Shown: positions 47,142 through 58,100, numbered from the stretch's first letter. The stretch is 64,000 nt of DNA from Deferribacter autotrophicus (GCF_008362905.1 NZ_VFJB01000001.1:1-64000); one strand, 5' to 3'. Notes: generated by a model from the sequence alone, not told the origin. Program-made: numbers and translations.

Positions 47142-47228
47142 ACTTCCCCCCAGAAATAATTAGTTTCTATTAAAAACTCTCTTTAAGATATTTAAGTCAC
47201 ACCATATCTCAATTTTTGCTTTATTTTG

Positions 47229-47342
47229 ATATTTTCCTGTGAAATATAATAATATAAAGTTGCAGAACTTGCAAGAAATATCAAATAATTATATTTATTA
47301 AAGCGTAACATTTATTGACCTATATTTTCTGTGAGATATAAT
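47229..47342. repeat. Imperfect 21-22 bp direct repeat in the gap upstream of galE
   Basis: ATATTTTCCTGTGAAATATAAT (47229-47250) recurs as a 21-bp version at 47322-47342 with one deletion and one substitution. The surrounding 47142-47440 is non-coding and AT-rich. The repeats could be regulatory sites for galE or residues of a mobile element. Confidence 0.4.
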
Positions 47343-47440
47343 TTTGCTCTAACTATTGATTAAAATATTGACAGTTTCATAACTATCACCTTTTATACCT
47401 CTCGCCTAATTCTCAAAACATCACATAATAGCCCGGCCTG

Positions 47441-47701
47441 CTAGCGAGATGATATTCCTGATGTAATTAGAGATTTTATAATCTCATCTAAACCTAGTGT
47501 ACTTCTATTACGATATAACATAAGCTTACCTGACAAATTACTGTTCCTAGTTTTTAAAACCCAAGCATCTTTTTAAATATCCAAGCTCTGTTTTCAACTC
47601 TCTCTTGTAATAACCGTTACCCTTGGTTATTGAATTTTTCTTTAGTAATTTCTTTCTTACAATATCATTTCTAAAATTAACTTAATTAATGATTTTAGCA
47701 T
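47441..47701 (-). pseudogene. Decayed IS256/Mutator-type transposase fragment
   Basis: On the minus strand, NGYYKRELKTELGYLKRCLG reads like the N-terminal RNGYY..R..TR.G block of IS256 transposases. After a frameshift, TRNSNLSGKLMLYRNR followed by LDEIIKSLITSGISSR matches the next conserved block, up to a stop at 47441. A degenerate N-terminus (MLKSLIKLILEMIL, then stops) begins near 47701. The catalytic DDE region is missing. The rest of 47142-47994 holds no open gene. Confidence 0.6.
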
Positions 47702-47931
47702 TTTTTAAATATTAATATTTGTAGAGTATTTTTCTTTTTTAGAACCTAATGTATCGCCCAACGGCGGACGGGTATTTTTGACATCATTAATAAACACATT
47801 TAATGTTACCCTTATATTTATTTTTTACAAAAAGCTGGTTTAAATATTTTTGTCGCACCTATAGATTTTAAAACTAACAGAAACAATTATATCTTTGATA
47901 GTCTTATGCCAAAATAAGCTATTTATATGAT

Positions 47932-47945
47932 ACATGTATACATGT
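47932..47945. repeat. 14-bp perfect palindrome
   Basis: ACATGTATACATGT lies 50 bp past the end of the first pilin cassette. It could be an operator or a remnant of a mobile-element end; no gene starts close to it. Confidence 0.45.
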
Positions 47946-47994
47946 AAAACACTGCACGAATGGATAGGTAATATGTATAATGATTTTTTTAATC

Positions 47995-48576
47995 TTAAAG
48001 GCTCAATCTAAACAATCCCTCAACCCTTAACGTCGAACCAGTAACTTTATCTTCACCTATCGATATAATCTTTACTAAATATTTGTATTTAGCCACATTT
48101 GAACCAGCACTTGGAGGAAAAGAAGCAACACCACCAGCACCGGCAATTGAACCTTGGTATTCTTTTATCAGATAAATTTTTATTTCATATTTTCCCTGTA
48201 TAAATTCAATCCAGTAATTGTCTTTTGACATCAACAAGCTTTTACAAGTATCGTTATTAGGATCAGATAGTATTAGGTATTTTTTTATATCAAAAGTATT
48301 TCCCAAACCACACACTTCATCAGGATCTGATACCGATCTTATGCTAATATCATTAAATGAGACAAATACCTTATCATAACTTTCAAAGTTTTTTAAAAGA
48401 TGAACAGCAATATCAACCCCAGAATTCGTAGCTTCTTTCAAGTTGGCGAATCTTTTAAATTCACCCGAAAACTTAGTACTGCTTGTTAAAACAAAATATA
48501 AAGATCCTACTAATAAAAGCAAAGCAACAGCAAATATCAATATAGTATTTAATATAAAGCCCCTGTTATTCATCAT
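47995..48576 (-). CDS. PilX-like minor pilin, cassette A
   Basis: The 193-residue protein starts MMNNRGFILN, followed by a hydrophobic helix. It carries a prepilin-type signal but has no Glu at +5, which is typical of PilX/GspK-type minor pilins. The C-terminal part is a soluble pilin-like domain with two Cys (near EVCG and TCKSL) that could pair. It is last in the cassette and overlaps the pilW-like gene by 4 nt. No sequence-level family assignment beyond position and signal is possible. Confidence 0.72.
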   Translation of the reverse strand: MMNNRGFILNTILIFAVALLLLVGSLYFVLTSSTKFSGEFKRFANLKEATNSGVDIAVHLLKNFESYDKVFVSFNDISIRSVSDPDEVCGLGNTFDIKKYLILSDPNNDTCKSLLMSKDNYWIEFIQGKYEIKIYLIKEYQGSIAGAGGVASFPPSAGSNVAKYKYLVKIISIGEDKVTGSTLRVEGLFRLSL

Positions 48577-49337
48577 AAATTCTCCAGATAAATGATATCT
48601 TCAATTATTATCCACCTATAATATGCTAAATTTCCTGATATTGCATAAGATGAGTTATCGATTGTGTAAGAAATTGTTTTACTTAAAGGAGTTTTTCTCC
48701 TATTACCATTTTGCACAATAAATCCCATTTTCAAAACTTTACTATTACTGTCATACACAAATTTCACATCGGCAACGCATTTTAATATCACATTATCATC
48801 CAATAACAAATTGTATGTATCTGCAGCACAATCGTTATAAGGCTGGTCTACACTTAATTTTATCGTTCTGATATAATAATATGGATCATCACAAACACCA
48901 TCATTATTGGCATCTCTGCACCTAATTAAAATATCACCTTTATTACAAAAAGTATCTGTAGCACTTAATTTTCCTTTCAATACCTTATTCTCACTCAATT
49001 CAACACAAGGAACATTCAATGTTTTTGTTCCAGAACATACTTCCCACGCTCCAGAATCTGTTTCATCACCAAATAGGGTATAAAATGTCAAGGTATCACC
49101 AATCACATTTACAGCATTGTCAACATTGTTTCTATCAATACCAAAACCCGCAGACCTTATAAGCTTATCAAGCTTCAAAACAGTCAATCTTATATCATCA
49201 GCAGTTTTGCTTACAGCAATCTGAACAGTCCCGCTTCTATAAAAAGTATTGTATGTAACATAGATAAAAGAAGAAATTATGACGAATAACCCCATTCCAA
49301 CAATAAGTTCTATCAGCGTCATTCCCTTTTTATTCAT
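48573..49337 (-). CDS. PilW-like minor pilin, cassette A
   Basis: This 254-residue protein has a class III prepilin signal, MNKKG followed by MTLIELIVGMG, with Glu at +5. The long C-terminal domain contains five or more Cys (EVCSGTKTL, NVPCVEL, TFCNKGDILIRC, GVCDDPYYY). Length and position between PilV- and PilX-like genes fit PilW, a tip-priming minor pilin. It overlaps the PilV-like gene by 8 nt. Confidence 0.78.
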   Translation of the reverse strand: MNKKGMTLIELIVGMGLFVIISSFIYVTYNTFYRSGTVQIAVSKTADDIRLTVLKLDKLIRSAGFGIDRNNVDNAVNVIGDTLTFYTLFGDETDSGAWEVCSGTKTLNVPCVELSENKVLKGKLSATDTFCNKGDILIRCRDANNDGVCDDPYYYIRTIKLSVDQPYNDCAADTYNLLLDDNVILKCVADVKFVYDSNSKVLKMGFIVQNGNRRKTPLSKTISYTIDNSSYAISGNLAYYRWIIIEDIIYLENL

Positions 49338-49710
49338 TTTTAGCCCTCACATATATCGTACCAGATATACTGTTTTCTTCATTGTAATATGGTTTTGTCC
49401 ATTTAACTGTTACTACCACCTTTTTAAGTTTCCCTATTGAACTGCTATCATCAATAACATTGATCGTATAATTGTAATCAGTGTTATCTATAGTAATCGT
49501 TCCATTATCGTTAGCTAGACTGTTAAAATCCATACTTTCTATTTCAATCAATTTCTTATTTAAAGCCAAATATGCTTTATCTCTGACTTCATTAATTTTG
49601 TTTATCTTAACAGCATTGATAAAAGCAGGCACAAGCCCGAGTATAGCTATCAAAAATATCAAAATAGCAATCATGAGTTCTATCAAGGTAAAAGCTTTTT
49701 TATTCAGCAT
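49330..49710 (-). CDS. PilV-like minor pilin, cassette A
   Basis: The 126-residue protein starts MLNKKA, then FTLIELMIAILIF. The residue before the cleavage site is Ala, where Gly is usual. The phrase AILGLVPAFINAVKINKI recurs, diverged, in the cassette B PilV. The start at 49710 has GGGA 8 nt upstream; an ATG two codons earlier is the alternative. It overlaps the FimT-like gene. Confidence 0.78.
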   Translation of the reverse strand: MLNKKAFTLIELMIAILIFLIAILGLVPAFINAVKINKINEVRDKAYLALNKKLIEIESMDFNSLANDNGTITIDNTDYNYTINVIDDSSSIGKLKKVVVTVKWTKPYYNEENSISGTIYVRAKNE

Positions 49711-50227
49711 GAACATTTCCCGTTTGATCTATTGTTATTTTTTTACTCAAAGAATATCCACTTACTGTAACGACAAAGGGCTGTGTCAAATTTATCCCGC
49801 CGGTAACATCAAAATTATAATTTGGCATCCCTTTTTTGTTAAATAGCACAAGCCCACTGATTAAACTAATATTGTCGTTTGTTGAAATCAAAAATTTTGA
49901 AGTATAATTTTCAATTTTAACAACATCTGTATCATCTGCAGGTGGCCAAGTTGTAGAACTATATCTGACAAGAGAATACCCGCTACTACTAAACCAAATA
50001 CCATATAGGTCGTATGAACAGTTATCAACGGGATCACATTCGACCCCTTTTAGTATTGATAATTTTTGCGCATCATTTATTAAAGAAATAATTTTATCCA
50101 CCGTTTCATTCAATTTAATCCTGTTTATAAATTTAGAACCAGCTATAAATGCAATACTTATCAGTATAACAAAGATAGTTATTACTACCATTAATTCTAT
50201 TAATGTAAAACCCTTATTTATCCTCAT
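49700..50227 (-). CDS. FimT/GspH-like pseudopilin, cassette A
   Basis: This 175-residue protein has the prepilin signal MRINKG + FTLIELMVVITIFVI and a GspH-like C-terminal domain with two Cys (GVECDPVDNCS). FimT-type minor pilins initiate pilus assembly, and some bind DNA. It starts 3 nt after the PilY1 stop. Confidence 0.8.
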   Translation of the reverse strand: MRINKGFTLIELMVVITIFVILISIAFIAGSKFINRIKLNETVDKIISLINDAQKLSILKGVECDPVDNCSYDLYGIWFSSSGYSLVRYSSTTWPPADDTDVVKIENYTSKFLISTNDNISLISGLVLFNKKGMPNYNFDVTGGINLTQPFVVTVSGYSLSKKITIDQTGNVHAE

Positions 50228-50230
50228 AAT

Positions 50231-53200
50231 CTATCTCATAATCCTAAATAAAAGCTTACTTGATACATCTTCACCTTTTTGTTTCTGTTTTATGATGGTG
50301 CCAACAGATGTCTGTATTAACTTAACATATTCCCCCTTTTCTTCCATTGGCGTAGCTGTAATACCTTCTCCTATAGGTGGTGCACCCACTCCCAAATCAA
50401 GACTTTTTATAAATGTAATTTTCTGTTCAATATTACCCTGAGTATCTGTTGTTATGCTAATATTTTGGTTTTCTTGCAAAAACATAGGTTGTGGTCCTGG
50501 CGTACCACTCTTGTAATACATAGCATGCAGATTTGTTGTACCACCATAACTACACAAATCATTGTTTGGAGTAAACGTAAGTACATCAACAATTGAACCA
50601 GCAATAAATGGTTGGGTAAATCCTCTTTCCCTATCTCCAAGTCTGTAATACCATCCAGAGTAGCCCAAGCCATCACTACTCACAGGAGTAGTCAAAGCAT
50701 TAGCAAATGCCTCAACTGATGGTGTCACACCATTTAATGTCTCAGTAATAAGCAAATCCCCAGTAGTTTCAGTCACTATGGGATAACCTTTATCACAGGT
50801 GTATGTTAAACTTGTTAAATCTAATCTTGCATCACCACACTTTACACCCAAACAAAAACACTCTACTTTTGAAATATTCGCTTCAACAACAGCATCGGTT
50901 GAATCATAAAGGTCATTAAAGCTCAATTTAAAATTAGAAGAAGTCTTCCAAACACCGTCGGAATCTTTAATTCCAACAATATATTGAGATAAATTGTCAA
51001 CTTTATCATCGGTATTTAAAAATCTACCTGTAACAAAATAAAGCCACAATTTACCATCATCATCAATAGTATTAGCTACTTTACTGAATATTGGCCGTTG
51101 TACATCAAATACTGCTTGTAAATCAGCAACTTTCAAACTTGCTATATCTTTATATCCAGTCGAATCACGAAGATTAAGAAAATACAATTTTCCAATCTGA
51201 CTTGATGCACCACCATAAGAGCCAAACACAACCATATCAACCTGATAATCATGATCCACATCAAGGGTTTCAACATCACCAATTGCAACTTTTGTATCAA
51301 CTGAAATCTGTTTAACTAACACACCAGTTTTAAGATCCAAAATGAAAATATTTGCAGAAGAAACAAAATTTGAGCCTTCAGGATTTAAAGGACCACTCCC
51401 AAAAATCAAGTACCACTCCCCTTTAGATGCAGGTTCTCCTTTTCTTATCACACCAGGAAAAGATAAAGTCAAAGAATAGTCAGGCAATTTATATTCCCAC
51501 AAAACCTTAGGATTTAATGGATCTGTAACATCAATGGCAAAGACAGATGACGAATAATCATAATTTCCATCATTATCAATGTCTATCGGCTTACCCCCAA
51601 ATCCCATCATACCAATAAGAAGAGTTCTCCAAGAATCTGATTTATTAACATCATCACCTATAGATGCATCAACAAGCATAAAACGATAATCTACCTTTGG
51701 AACATGACAATCTTTACCCTCCTCATAATACCATTTAAGATATGGCAATACATTTGTTGGTATAAATGCCCACAGTTCTTTACCTAAGGTTATTGTATTG
51801 TTTTCAACAACATTATTAACCTCTGCCTCATAATTAAGATCATTACTACTTTGAATCTTACCACTAAAAAAAGCATGGACCATACCATCGTTTGCACCAA
51901 CAAAAACTACATTAGCCCGATTTCTTACAGTTTCAGAATTTATAAAACTATAATATGTCTGGTCTCTATAAATAATATCATACTGATTCACCCTGCTATC
52001 TTTCAAAACACGTGGTGTTGAGCTAATAATATCACCCAATTTATAGACGTTTCCGTATATTTCGCTTGATGTAGAATTGATAAAATGCCTACTTCTATAT
52101 GTCGTATCAGCTGGAAAATCATATCCCCTTATAAACTTCATAAGCTTTACTGTATCAGTGGTAGTCATATTCCATATAGATGCTAAATAGTCTACAACAT
52201 TAGTGTCAGTTGGATTAAATAAAGTTTTTGTATTGTTATACATCAAGAATATGTCACGATTGTCTGTACTGAGGTTTTTTAAATATTCAGATGCACTCCA
52301 AATAGGATTCAAATCTATTAACTCATATGGTTTATCAGTATCTGTAATTTCACATTTATCAGGAATTAAATCAGCATCAGCATCGTCAATTTTAAAACCC
52401 ATCGTTTTAGCGTAAATATCCAAAAACTTAAAAATCAATATCTTATCATCTGTCAGTGATAGCTTATCATCAGTATTTGTATCTTCTCTAATATTTTCTT
52501 TGTCATCTAGGAAATACGTCCTTACATCACCTATCCAGCTTATTTCATTTCCAGAGTTGTTGTCATACAATGCTGGATAATAATAAGCCTGAAATAACAT
52601 TGAAGATTCTCTGTTCTCAGTAGAAACGGTTGCAATAGATGTTCCAGATGATGCTCTTCTTAAGATATCACTAAAAATTGCTTCAAGTTTTTCCTTTAGC
52701 TCTCTGGCGTCTTTAGCACTGTAAAATGTATCAGGCAAACCGTTTCCATCTTGATCCCAATCAGGTTGAGAAGCTGGTAAAGGTTCACATCCACTTCCTC
52801 TACCATCACCAGCATCATCCATATTACATGAATCATCAGGATATCTTGAATCTGCACCGAAAACATTCAAATCATCAAGCGTTGTTCCTCCTGGCCAATC
52901 CATACCAGATACATTTTTATCAAAAGTACCATACATCGCCACATTTTTCAAAGACTGCTCACCAGTTCCCCCCAAAAACATGCCAAGTGTATATACAGCA
53001 TCTATCTTAACAAACACATTGTCTTTGCTTCTAACAGCTCCAATATGCATTTCCCTTGCAGGAACAACAGGATCAGGCGAATTACCATTTGAGTCAAGTT
53101 CAGCAATATCATTAGAAGGGGTATTCCACTGACCATCAGAAGCAAGTATCACGTAATTACTTGAACAAGGAGCAAAATTACATTGCAATCCCGTTCCTTC

Positions 53201-54169
53201 TCCATTAGTACAAATCCATAATGGATCTTTAAAATGATTAGATTCAATTGAGCCATCGTCTGGATCTAAACCACCATACTGCGGATCATTTTGTAAATAA
53301 TAATTCCAAACATCCCACATTGCTGGACCAGATGGTGTTGCCCCACCTACATCCACCGTATTAATTGATGTAATTAAATTTTTGTAAGGATATATGTCAT
53401 CAGTACTGTTAGCCGTTAAAAAATCACCGACATATACGCTTCTTCCATTACTAGTAATACCATCTCCGGCAAAAAACATTATACCAATACGAGGTCTTAA
53501 ATCTTTTTCCTTCAATTTGTATAAAACAGCATCCATTATTCCATGATGATTAACATTATCATAAACTAATGACTCTATTTTTACATTCCAATGTGTTTTA
53601 ATTATACAACTATCTCCACTACATGCAATTTCAGGATCACATTTTTGAGTATTACCAGTAGCACCATTTGGACAAGAATCTGGCACACCACCAGTCATAG
53701 CCCAACGAAAAACATCTATTCTAGCTAATATCCAATAATTTAAGCAGTTTCCAGAATATACTTTTGATGTATCTAAACAATCTTCATTTGTATCTGGCCA
53801 CCACCAGCTATTCCAGCAAGCTTTTATTATTCTATTTCCAGAGCTATCTAAATAAAACGCGTCGGGAGATGGACAACTTGAAGCCGATAGAGTAGTTTCT
53901 GACCATACTCCATTTATTTTTTTATAATTTTTTTCAGGATCAAAAAAACCTTCATAAACAACAGAACTATCATAGTTTGGATCTAAATAAGCATCCCAGC
54001 TCATACTTCCACTAACATCAAGAGCTATCATAACAGTTGGTGGTACAACTGCACTGAAAGTAGGTGGAATATATGTATAATCCTGACAACTATTTTGTGA
54101 ATAAACATTTAGAGAAAATAAAAACAAAATGGAAATTTGGAATAACAAAATTTTATATATACTTTTCAT
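50231..54169 (-). CDS. PilY1-like pilus tip adhesin with VWA domain, cassette A
   Basis: This 1312-residue secreted protein has a signal peptide (KILLFQISILFLFSLNVYS). The N-terminal von Willebrand A domain (~45-500) has a complete MIDAS (MIALDVSGSMS at D51; GGATPSGPAMWD). The C-terminal PilY1 beta-propeller (~700-1200) has VFVGANDGMVHAFFSG and LWAFIPTNVLPYL. A calcium-loop-like DVDHDYQVDMVVFG lies near residue 980. There are many Cys, mostly in the VWA half. PilY1 caps the pilus with the minor pilins and acts in adhesion and surface sensing. The first gene of the cassette overlaps its start by 4 nt. Confidence 0.92.
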   Translation of the reverse strand: MKSIYKILLFQISILFLFSLNVYSQNSCQDYTYIPPTFSAVVPPTVMIALDVSGSMSWDAYLDPNYDSSVVYEGFFDPEKNYKKINGVWSETTLSASSCPSPDAFYLDSSGNRIIKACWNSWWWPDTNEDCLDTSKVYSGNCLNYWILARIDVFRWAMTGGVPDSCPNGATGNTQKCDPEIACSGDSCIIKTHWNVKIESLVYDNVNHHGIMDAVLYKLKEKDLRPRIGIMFFAGDGITSNGRSVYVGDFLTANSTDDIYPYKNLITSINTVDVGGATPSGPAMWDVWNYYLQNDPQYGGLDPDDGSIESNHFKDPLWICTNGEGTGLQCNFAPCSSNYVILASDGQWNTPSNDIAELDSNGNSPDPVVPAREMHIGAVRSKDNVFVKIDAVYTLGMFLGGTGEQSLKNVAMYGTFDKNVSGMDWPGGTTLDDLNVFGADSRYPDDSCNMDDAGDGRGSGCEPLPASQPDWDQDGNGLPDTFYSAKDARELKEKLEAIFSDILRRASSGTSIATVSTENRESSMLFQAYYYPALYDNNSGNEISWIGDVRTYFLDDKENIREDTNTDDKLSLTDDKILIFKFLDIYAKTMGFKIDDADADLIPDKCEITDTDKPYELIDLNPIWSASEYLKNLSTDNRDIFLMYNNTKTLFNPTDTNVVDYLASIWNMTTTDTVKLMKFIRGYDFPADTTYRSRHFINSTSSEIYGNVYKLGDIISSTPRVLKDSRVNQYDIIYRDQTYYSFINSETVRNRANVVFVGANDGMVHAFFSGKIQSSNDLNYEAEVNNVVENNTITLGKELWAFIPTNVLPYLKWYYEEGKDCHVPKVDYRFMLVDASIGDDVNKSDSWRTLLIGMMGFGGKPIDIDNDGNYDYSSSVFAIDVTDPLNPKVLWEYKLPDYSLTLSFPGVIRKGEPASKGEWYLIFGSGPLNPEGSNFVSSANIFILDLKTGVLVKQISVDTKVAIGDVETLDVDHDYQVDMVVFGSYGGASSQIGKLYFLNLRDSTGYKDIASLKVADLQAVFDVQRPIFSKVANTIDDDGKLWLYFVTGRFLNTDDKVDNLSQYIVGIKDSDGVWKTSSNFKLSFNDLYDSTDAVVEANISKVECFCLGVKCGDARLDLTSLTYTCDKGYPIVTETTGDLLITETLNGVTPSVEAFANALTTPVSSDGLGYSGWYYRLGDRERGFTQPFIAGSIVDVLTFTPNNDLCSYGGTTNLHAMYYKSGTPGPQPMFLQENQNISITTDTQGNIEQKITFIKSLDLGVGAPPIGEGITATPMEEKGEYVKLIQTSVGTIIKQKQKGEDVSSKLLFRIMR

Positions 54170-54462
54170 TTTATTCCCCTCTCAAAGTTCGAAGTCATCT
54201 CTCTAAATTCCTTTTTACATATATTTTCCTCAACAAGAAAAGCTACACTATCACCAACCTTCAACTCTCTTAGAATACTTTTTTCGGCAAAATACACTTT
54301 CTTTCGTCCAACACAATTGCCAGCATTAACATTCACGATGGCATAGTCACGCTTTAACTCAACAATTCTACCCTTGAGTAAAAAATTATCTAAGGAAAAC
54401 CCCTTTAAACCAACAAATGAAAAAAATAAAATGAAAATAAATAGCATGAATAATCTCATCAT
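54166..54462 (-). CDS. Small exported protein preceding PilY1, cassette A
   Basis: I do not recognise this 98-residue protein. It has a signal peptide or N-terminal anchor (LFMLFIFILFFSFVGLKGFS), then about 70 residues of predicted beta structure (GRIVELKRDYAIVNV, KVGDSVAFLVEE) with two Cys that could form a disulfide. GAGGT precedes the ATG. The 4-nt overlap with PilY1 implies coupled synthesis, perhaps as a chaperone or assembly partner. Confidence 0.65.
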   Translation of the reverse strand: MMRLFMLFIFILFFSFVGLKGFSLDNFLLKGRIVELKRDYAIVNVNAGNCVGRKKVYFAEKSILRELKVGDSVAFLVEENICKKEFREMTSNFERGIK

Positions 54463-54482
54463 TCACAACCTCACGTATATAC

Positions 54483-54557
54483 ATACTTATAATTAAGTAT
54501 ATCACATAATTTTGACAATTAAAAATATTTATTTTCCAATTAAATTAGGAAATAAAT
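54483..54557. promoter_or_regulatory. Intercassette region with two inverted repeats
   Basis: The gap 54463-54580 separates cassettes B and A. ATACTTA/TAAGTAT (54483-54489 with 54494-54500) and ATTTATTTTCC/GGAAATAAAT (54527-54537 with 54548-54557, one bulge) are its only features. It may hold a partial terminator for cassette B and a separate promoter or operator for cassette A. Confidence 0.45.
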
Positions 54558-54580
54558 CGAAAGAAGCTAACTTGTTTTAA

Positions 54581-55198
54581 TCAATAATAAAACTGCCATT
54601 GTTTCAATTTATCATCCCAACGACAGATCCTAAAATTCCCAGCCTTGCTCACTGATATTGCATAGCTTTCAAAACCATCTGACAAATAAATCGAACCATT
54701 ATTGATAGCAAACCCATAATCATCCATTTCCAAACAAGATTTTCCATTACAAGGGATATGATCTATAATATTAAAAGAAACATCTTTTGAAGGAGAAGTT
54801 CCATTATTGTAACAGGCAGATTTGTTGACACCAGACAACTTTGAAAAAGTTACTTTGTTCTTCAGTTTATTGGATAGCAAAAGTTCAATTTCATTGCTAT
54901 CAAAATCTTTATCATTGTCAAAATCTTCCCATTTATAGGCAAAATATGAATTTTGATCTTCATCAAAAACAACATACACCATCTTTTCTATCAATTTACC
55001 ATTTACAACACTATGAGCACCCAAATTTACCGCAAGAGTTTGAATATATTTTAAATCATCATAGAGTTTATAAACCTCTTGTTTTATTGAATATTTACGA
55101 TTAATAGTTTTGTATGAATATATAGCTATTCCAAATAAAATAGAGATAATCGACAACAAAACAACCATTTCTATTAAGGTAAACCCTTTTTTATTCAC
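54581..55198 (-). CDS. FimT/GspH-like pseudopilin, cassette B
   Basis: The 205-residue protein has the prepilin signal NKKG + FTLIEMVVLLSIISILFG and a C-terminal domain with several Cys (SACYNNG, HIPCNGKSCLEM, FRICRW). It uses a GTG start at 55198 that shares one base with the PilY1 stop. It is the last gene of cassette B. The domain differs from the FimT-like protein of cassette A. Confidence 0.8.
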   Translation of the reverse strand: MNKKGFTLIEMVVLLSIISILFGIAIYSYKTINRKYSIKQEVYKLYDDLKYIQTLAVNLGAHSVVNGKLIEKMVYVVFDEDQNSYFAYKWEDFDNDKDFDSNEIELLLSNKLKNKVTFSKLSGVNKSACYNNGTSPSKDVSFNIIDHIPCNGKSCLEMDDYGFAINNGSIYLSDGFESYAISVSKAGNFRICRWDDKLKQWQFYY

Positions 55199-58100
55199 TA
55201 TCTAATTCTCCATGAATACACTTTCACAAGAAGCTTACCAGATCCAGTATTATTAGCATTTTGATTAGCACTGCCCATTTTATATACATTACCAGTAAAT
55301 GAAACAGCCACAGCTATTCCAGAATCAACATCGATGTTACCAAGTTCAGCACCTTCAGTATCAATGGACTTTAAAAGATTACCCTTTTTATCTAAAATAA
55401 CTATTCTTCCAACGGTTGTTTCCAATTCATCAGGTTTTTTCTGTTTAGAATAACCAATACCAGTACCAAAATAGATATTTCCGTATTTGTCAACAGTAGG
55501 TGACACCCATATTTTTTCTCCTACACCAAGCTCATATTCCCATAACAATTTTGCTGAAGTTCTACTTATTTCTACAGCATATAGATGATAGTTTAATGTA
55601 TTTGAAGCAAACTCAGCTCCACCTGTGCCAAATATTACAGTGTTATTATAAATCGCTACACCTGAACCTATTGGTTCATTTGCCCCATTTGGCACGACAT
55701 AAGCTGGCACATCCTCATCATTATCAACAATTATCGATCTTCCAGTTTGTGCGTCCAATACCCATAGTCTACCAGCCATATCACCAAAAACAACATAATC
55801 AATATTTCCATTGTTATCTAAATCCATCAATGATGGGATAGCTGGCGTTTCATTTACATTAACTGCATCACCTGTATATAAACTTTCAAATTTCCATTTA
55901 ATATCCCCTGTTAATAAATCTAAAGCAAAAGCATTGATGCCATAACTACCGTTCACATTACCTGTCCCATTATCCAGAATCTTATCCTTGAAATTTGAGG
56001 TTAAAAATACATAGTTCACAATCTTATTACCAATATTCAAAGAACCAATGGCAACCCCCTTTGAATTGCCCATGTTTTCTGCCGGATACATTTTTTCCCA
56101 TAAAACCTTAGGATTGTAAGGATCTGTTATGTCAAGAGCAAAAATTATTCCTTGATTTAACGATTTAACCATTGCTGTTCCAACCAAGATCGTTCGCCAT
56201 TCTTTTACACCATCGCCATCAATGTCCACAAAAAAATCTCCAACCGCAGGTGCTCCATCAACGCTAACAACAGCATCCCTGTTGTTGTCATTGAATGGTT
56301 GATCCTTCAGATACGGAAGTAATGATGAAGGTATAAATGCCCATATTTCTTTACCATTACCTGCGGTATATTTATTATTTGCAGCATCCCAGGATCCTCC
56401 GTAAAAAGCATGCAACATACCATCATCAGCACCAGCATAAATAATTTTATCCCGATGTTCCTCACCTGGGATTAGTGGTGTGCCACCAACAACTGCAGGG
56501 GTTGAGTTGTGAATCCCCCACAACTTGTAAGTTATCTCTCCAGTACCATTAATATTCGTTAAAGAAGCACCAAATCTGCCTCTCACGGTGTTTATAAGGA
56601 CTTTTGCCTCATTTTCTGTTGTAACATTAAGCTTGTTTAACAACGCCAAGGTATTGTTCAAATCAAAACTGATTTTATTGCTACCATCGTTTGTAAAAAT
56701 GTATCGATAGCCGTTATCTTTTGATGGAGCATAAAGATTACCTGTTGTTCCAGCTAATGGTATACTGTTTGCAGCGTCCCAAAGCAAATACGTTTCATTA
56801 TCTGTCAAATCAAAAGCCTTAAGATGCCCCCTGTGTGCAGGAAATTCAAAAGAACCTATATACATTATCCCACTATCTATTATGGGAGATGAAGTAACAT
56901 ACTCTTTAGAAATTACTGTAAACTGCAACCCCAGAACAGTGTTCAAAACATATCTTATTCCACAGGTATTTGATTTACTTTTATTTTTCTGAGACCAATT
57001 CACATTGCATGTGCTAATTTCTCCCGAAGTGGCAGAACTATCCAAAGTGATATTTGTAGAACAACTGTAAGTATAATTAGGAATGTTTGAAGTCAAATCT
57101 TTGCACAAATCTTTATTCCCAGAAATTTGATTTACATCTTTGATGTCTAATTTTAATCCACTGGTATTGATATGAACTACTAAAGAATCGATATTTACTT
57201 TGCTTACACTATCATTTTTAATATAAATTGTTTTAAGTTCATTGTTTTTCTTTAAAGTTGCATCATCCAAAATTATCTTTAACTCACCATTATCAGCATT
57301 ACCATAACCACCATTAACCACATACCAAGCAGTTACGGATTGAGAAGTATTATAATTAACAGTGAAAGTTATATTATCATTATTATTTAAAGCATTATCA
57401 AATTTTAAATCAACTTCTAAAATTTGAGAACCATTATTTGCCCCTTGACATTCAATATATTTATGTCCAGCCAGATATGCAACATATCCTTGAGTAGGAC
57501 TTCCATTAATTCTACCACCAACAAAATAATCAAAACCAGGGTTATAACCATTGTAAGCACCATCAATATCATGAATGAATCTAACTACAGAGTTGTTATA
57601 ACTATAATTTTTGGACTGATCTGGTCTGAAATTGTGAACATGTCCACCCAAAGCTTCAAAATCCCAACCTGCACATTGATTCAAATAGAAAGCAGGATCT
57701 TCAAAAGCCATATAATTTATATCCATGCTACCCATATTAGTTTCTATCCGGCTTATGGTGTAATTATCCGAAGTCAACCATCCACCATATTGCTGAGTTT
57801 CATTATTAACTCCACCACTTGGTGATCCTTCTATACTTTCTATTGAAGCACACTCCAAAAATGCAGATTTACCACTTTTAACAAATGATCTTAATTTTGA
57901 TAAAACATTAGCTCTGCGTGTAGCATCAGGAATTTCTTTTTCTATTATCCAGTGAGGTGCCCAAAACAACTGATAATCATCAAGCTTGCCATTAATAATA
58001 TCATCTATCGTCAAAACGTCATAAACAAGATTTGTTTTATAACCCAATCCCGAAGCCATTAGATAATCTATTAAAACATTGGTTGCCCCCTGGCCAAGTA

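Noticed and set aside
47755-47785. GC-rich CGCCCAACGGCGGACGGG as a terminator or structured RNA
   Set aside because: Pairing is weak and ambiguous, and no gene ends beside it.
52726-53010. Plus-strand frame inside the VWA-type PilY1 gene
   Set aside because: A shadow frame rich in His, Gln and Tyr, opposite a well-supported coding region.
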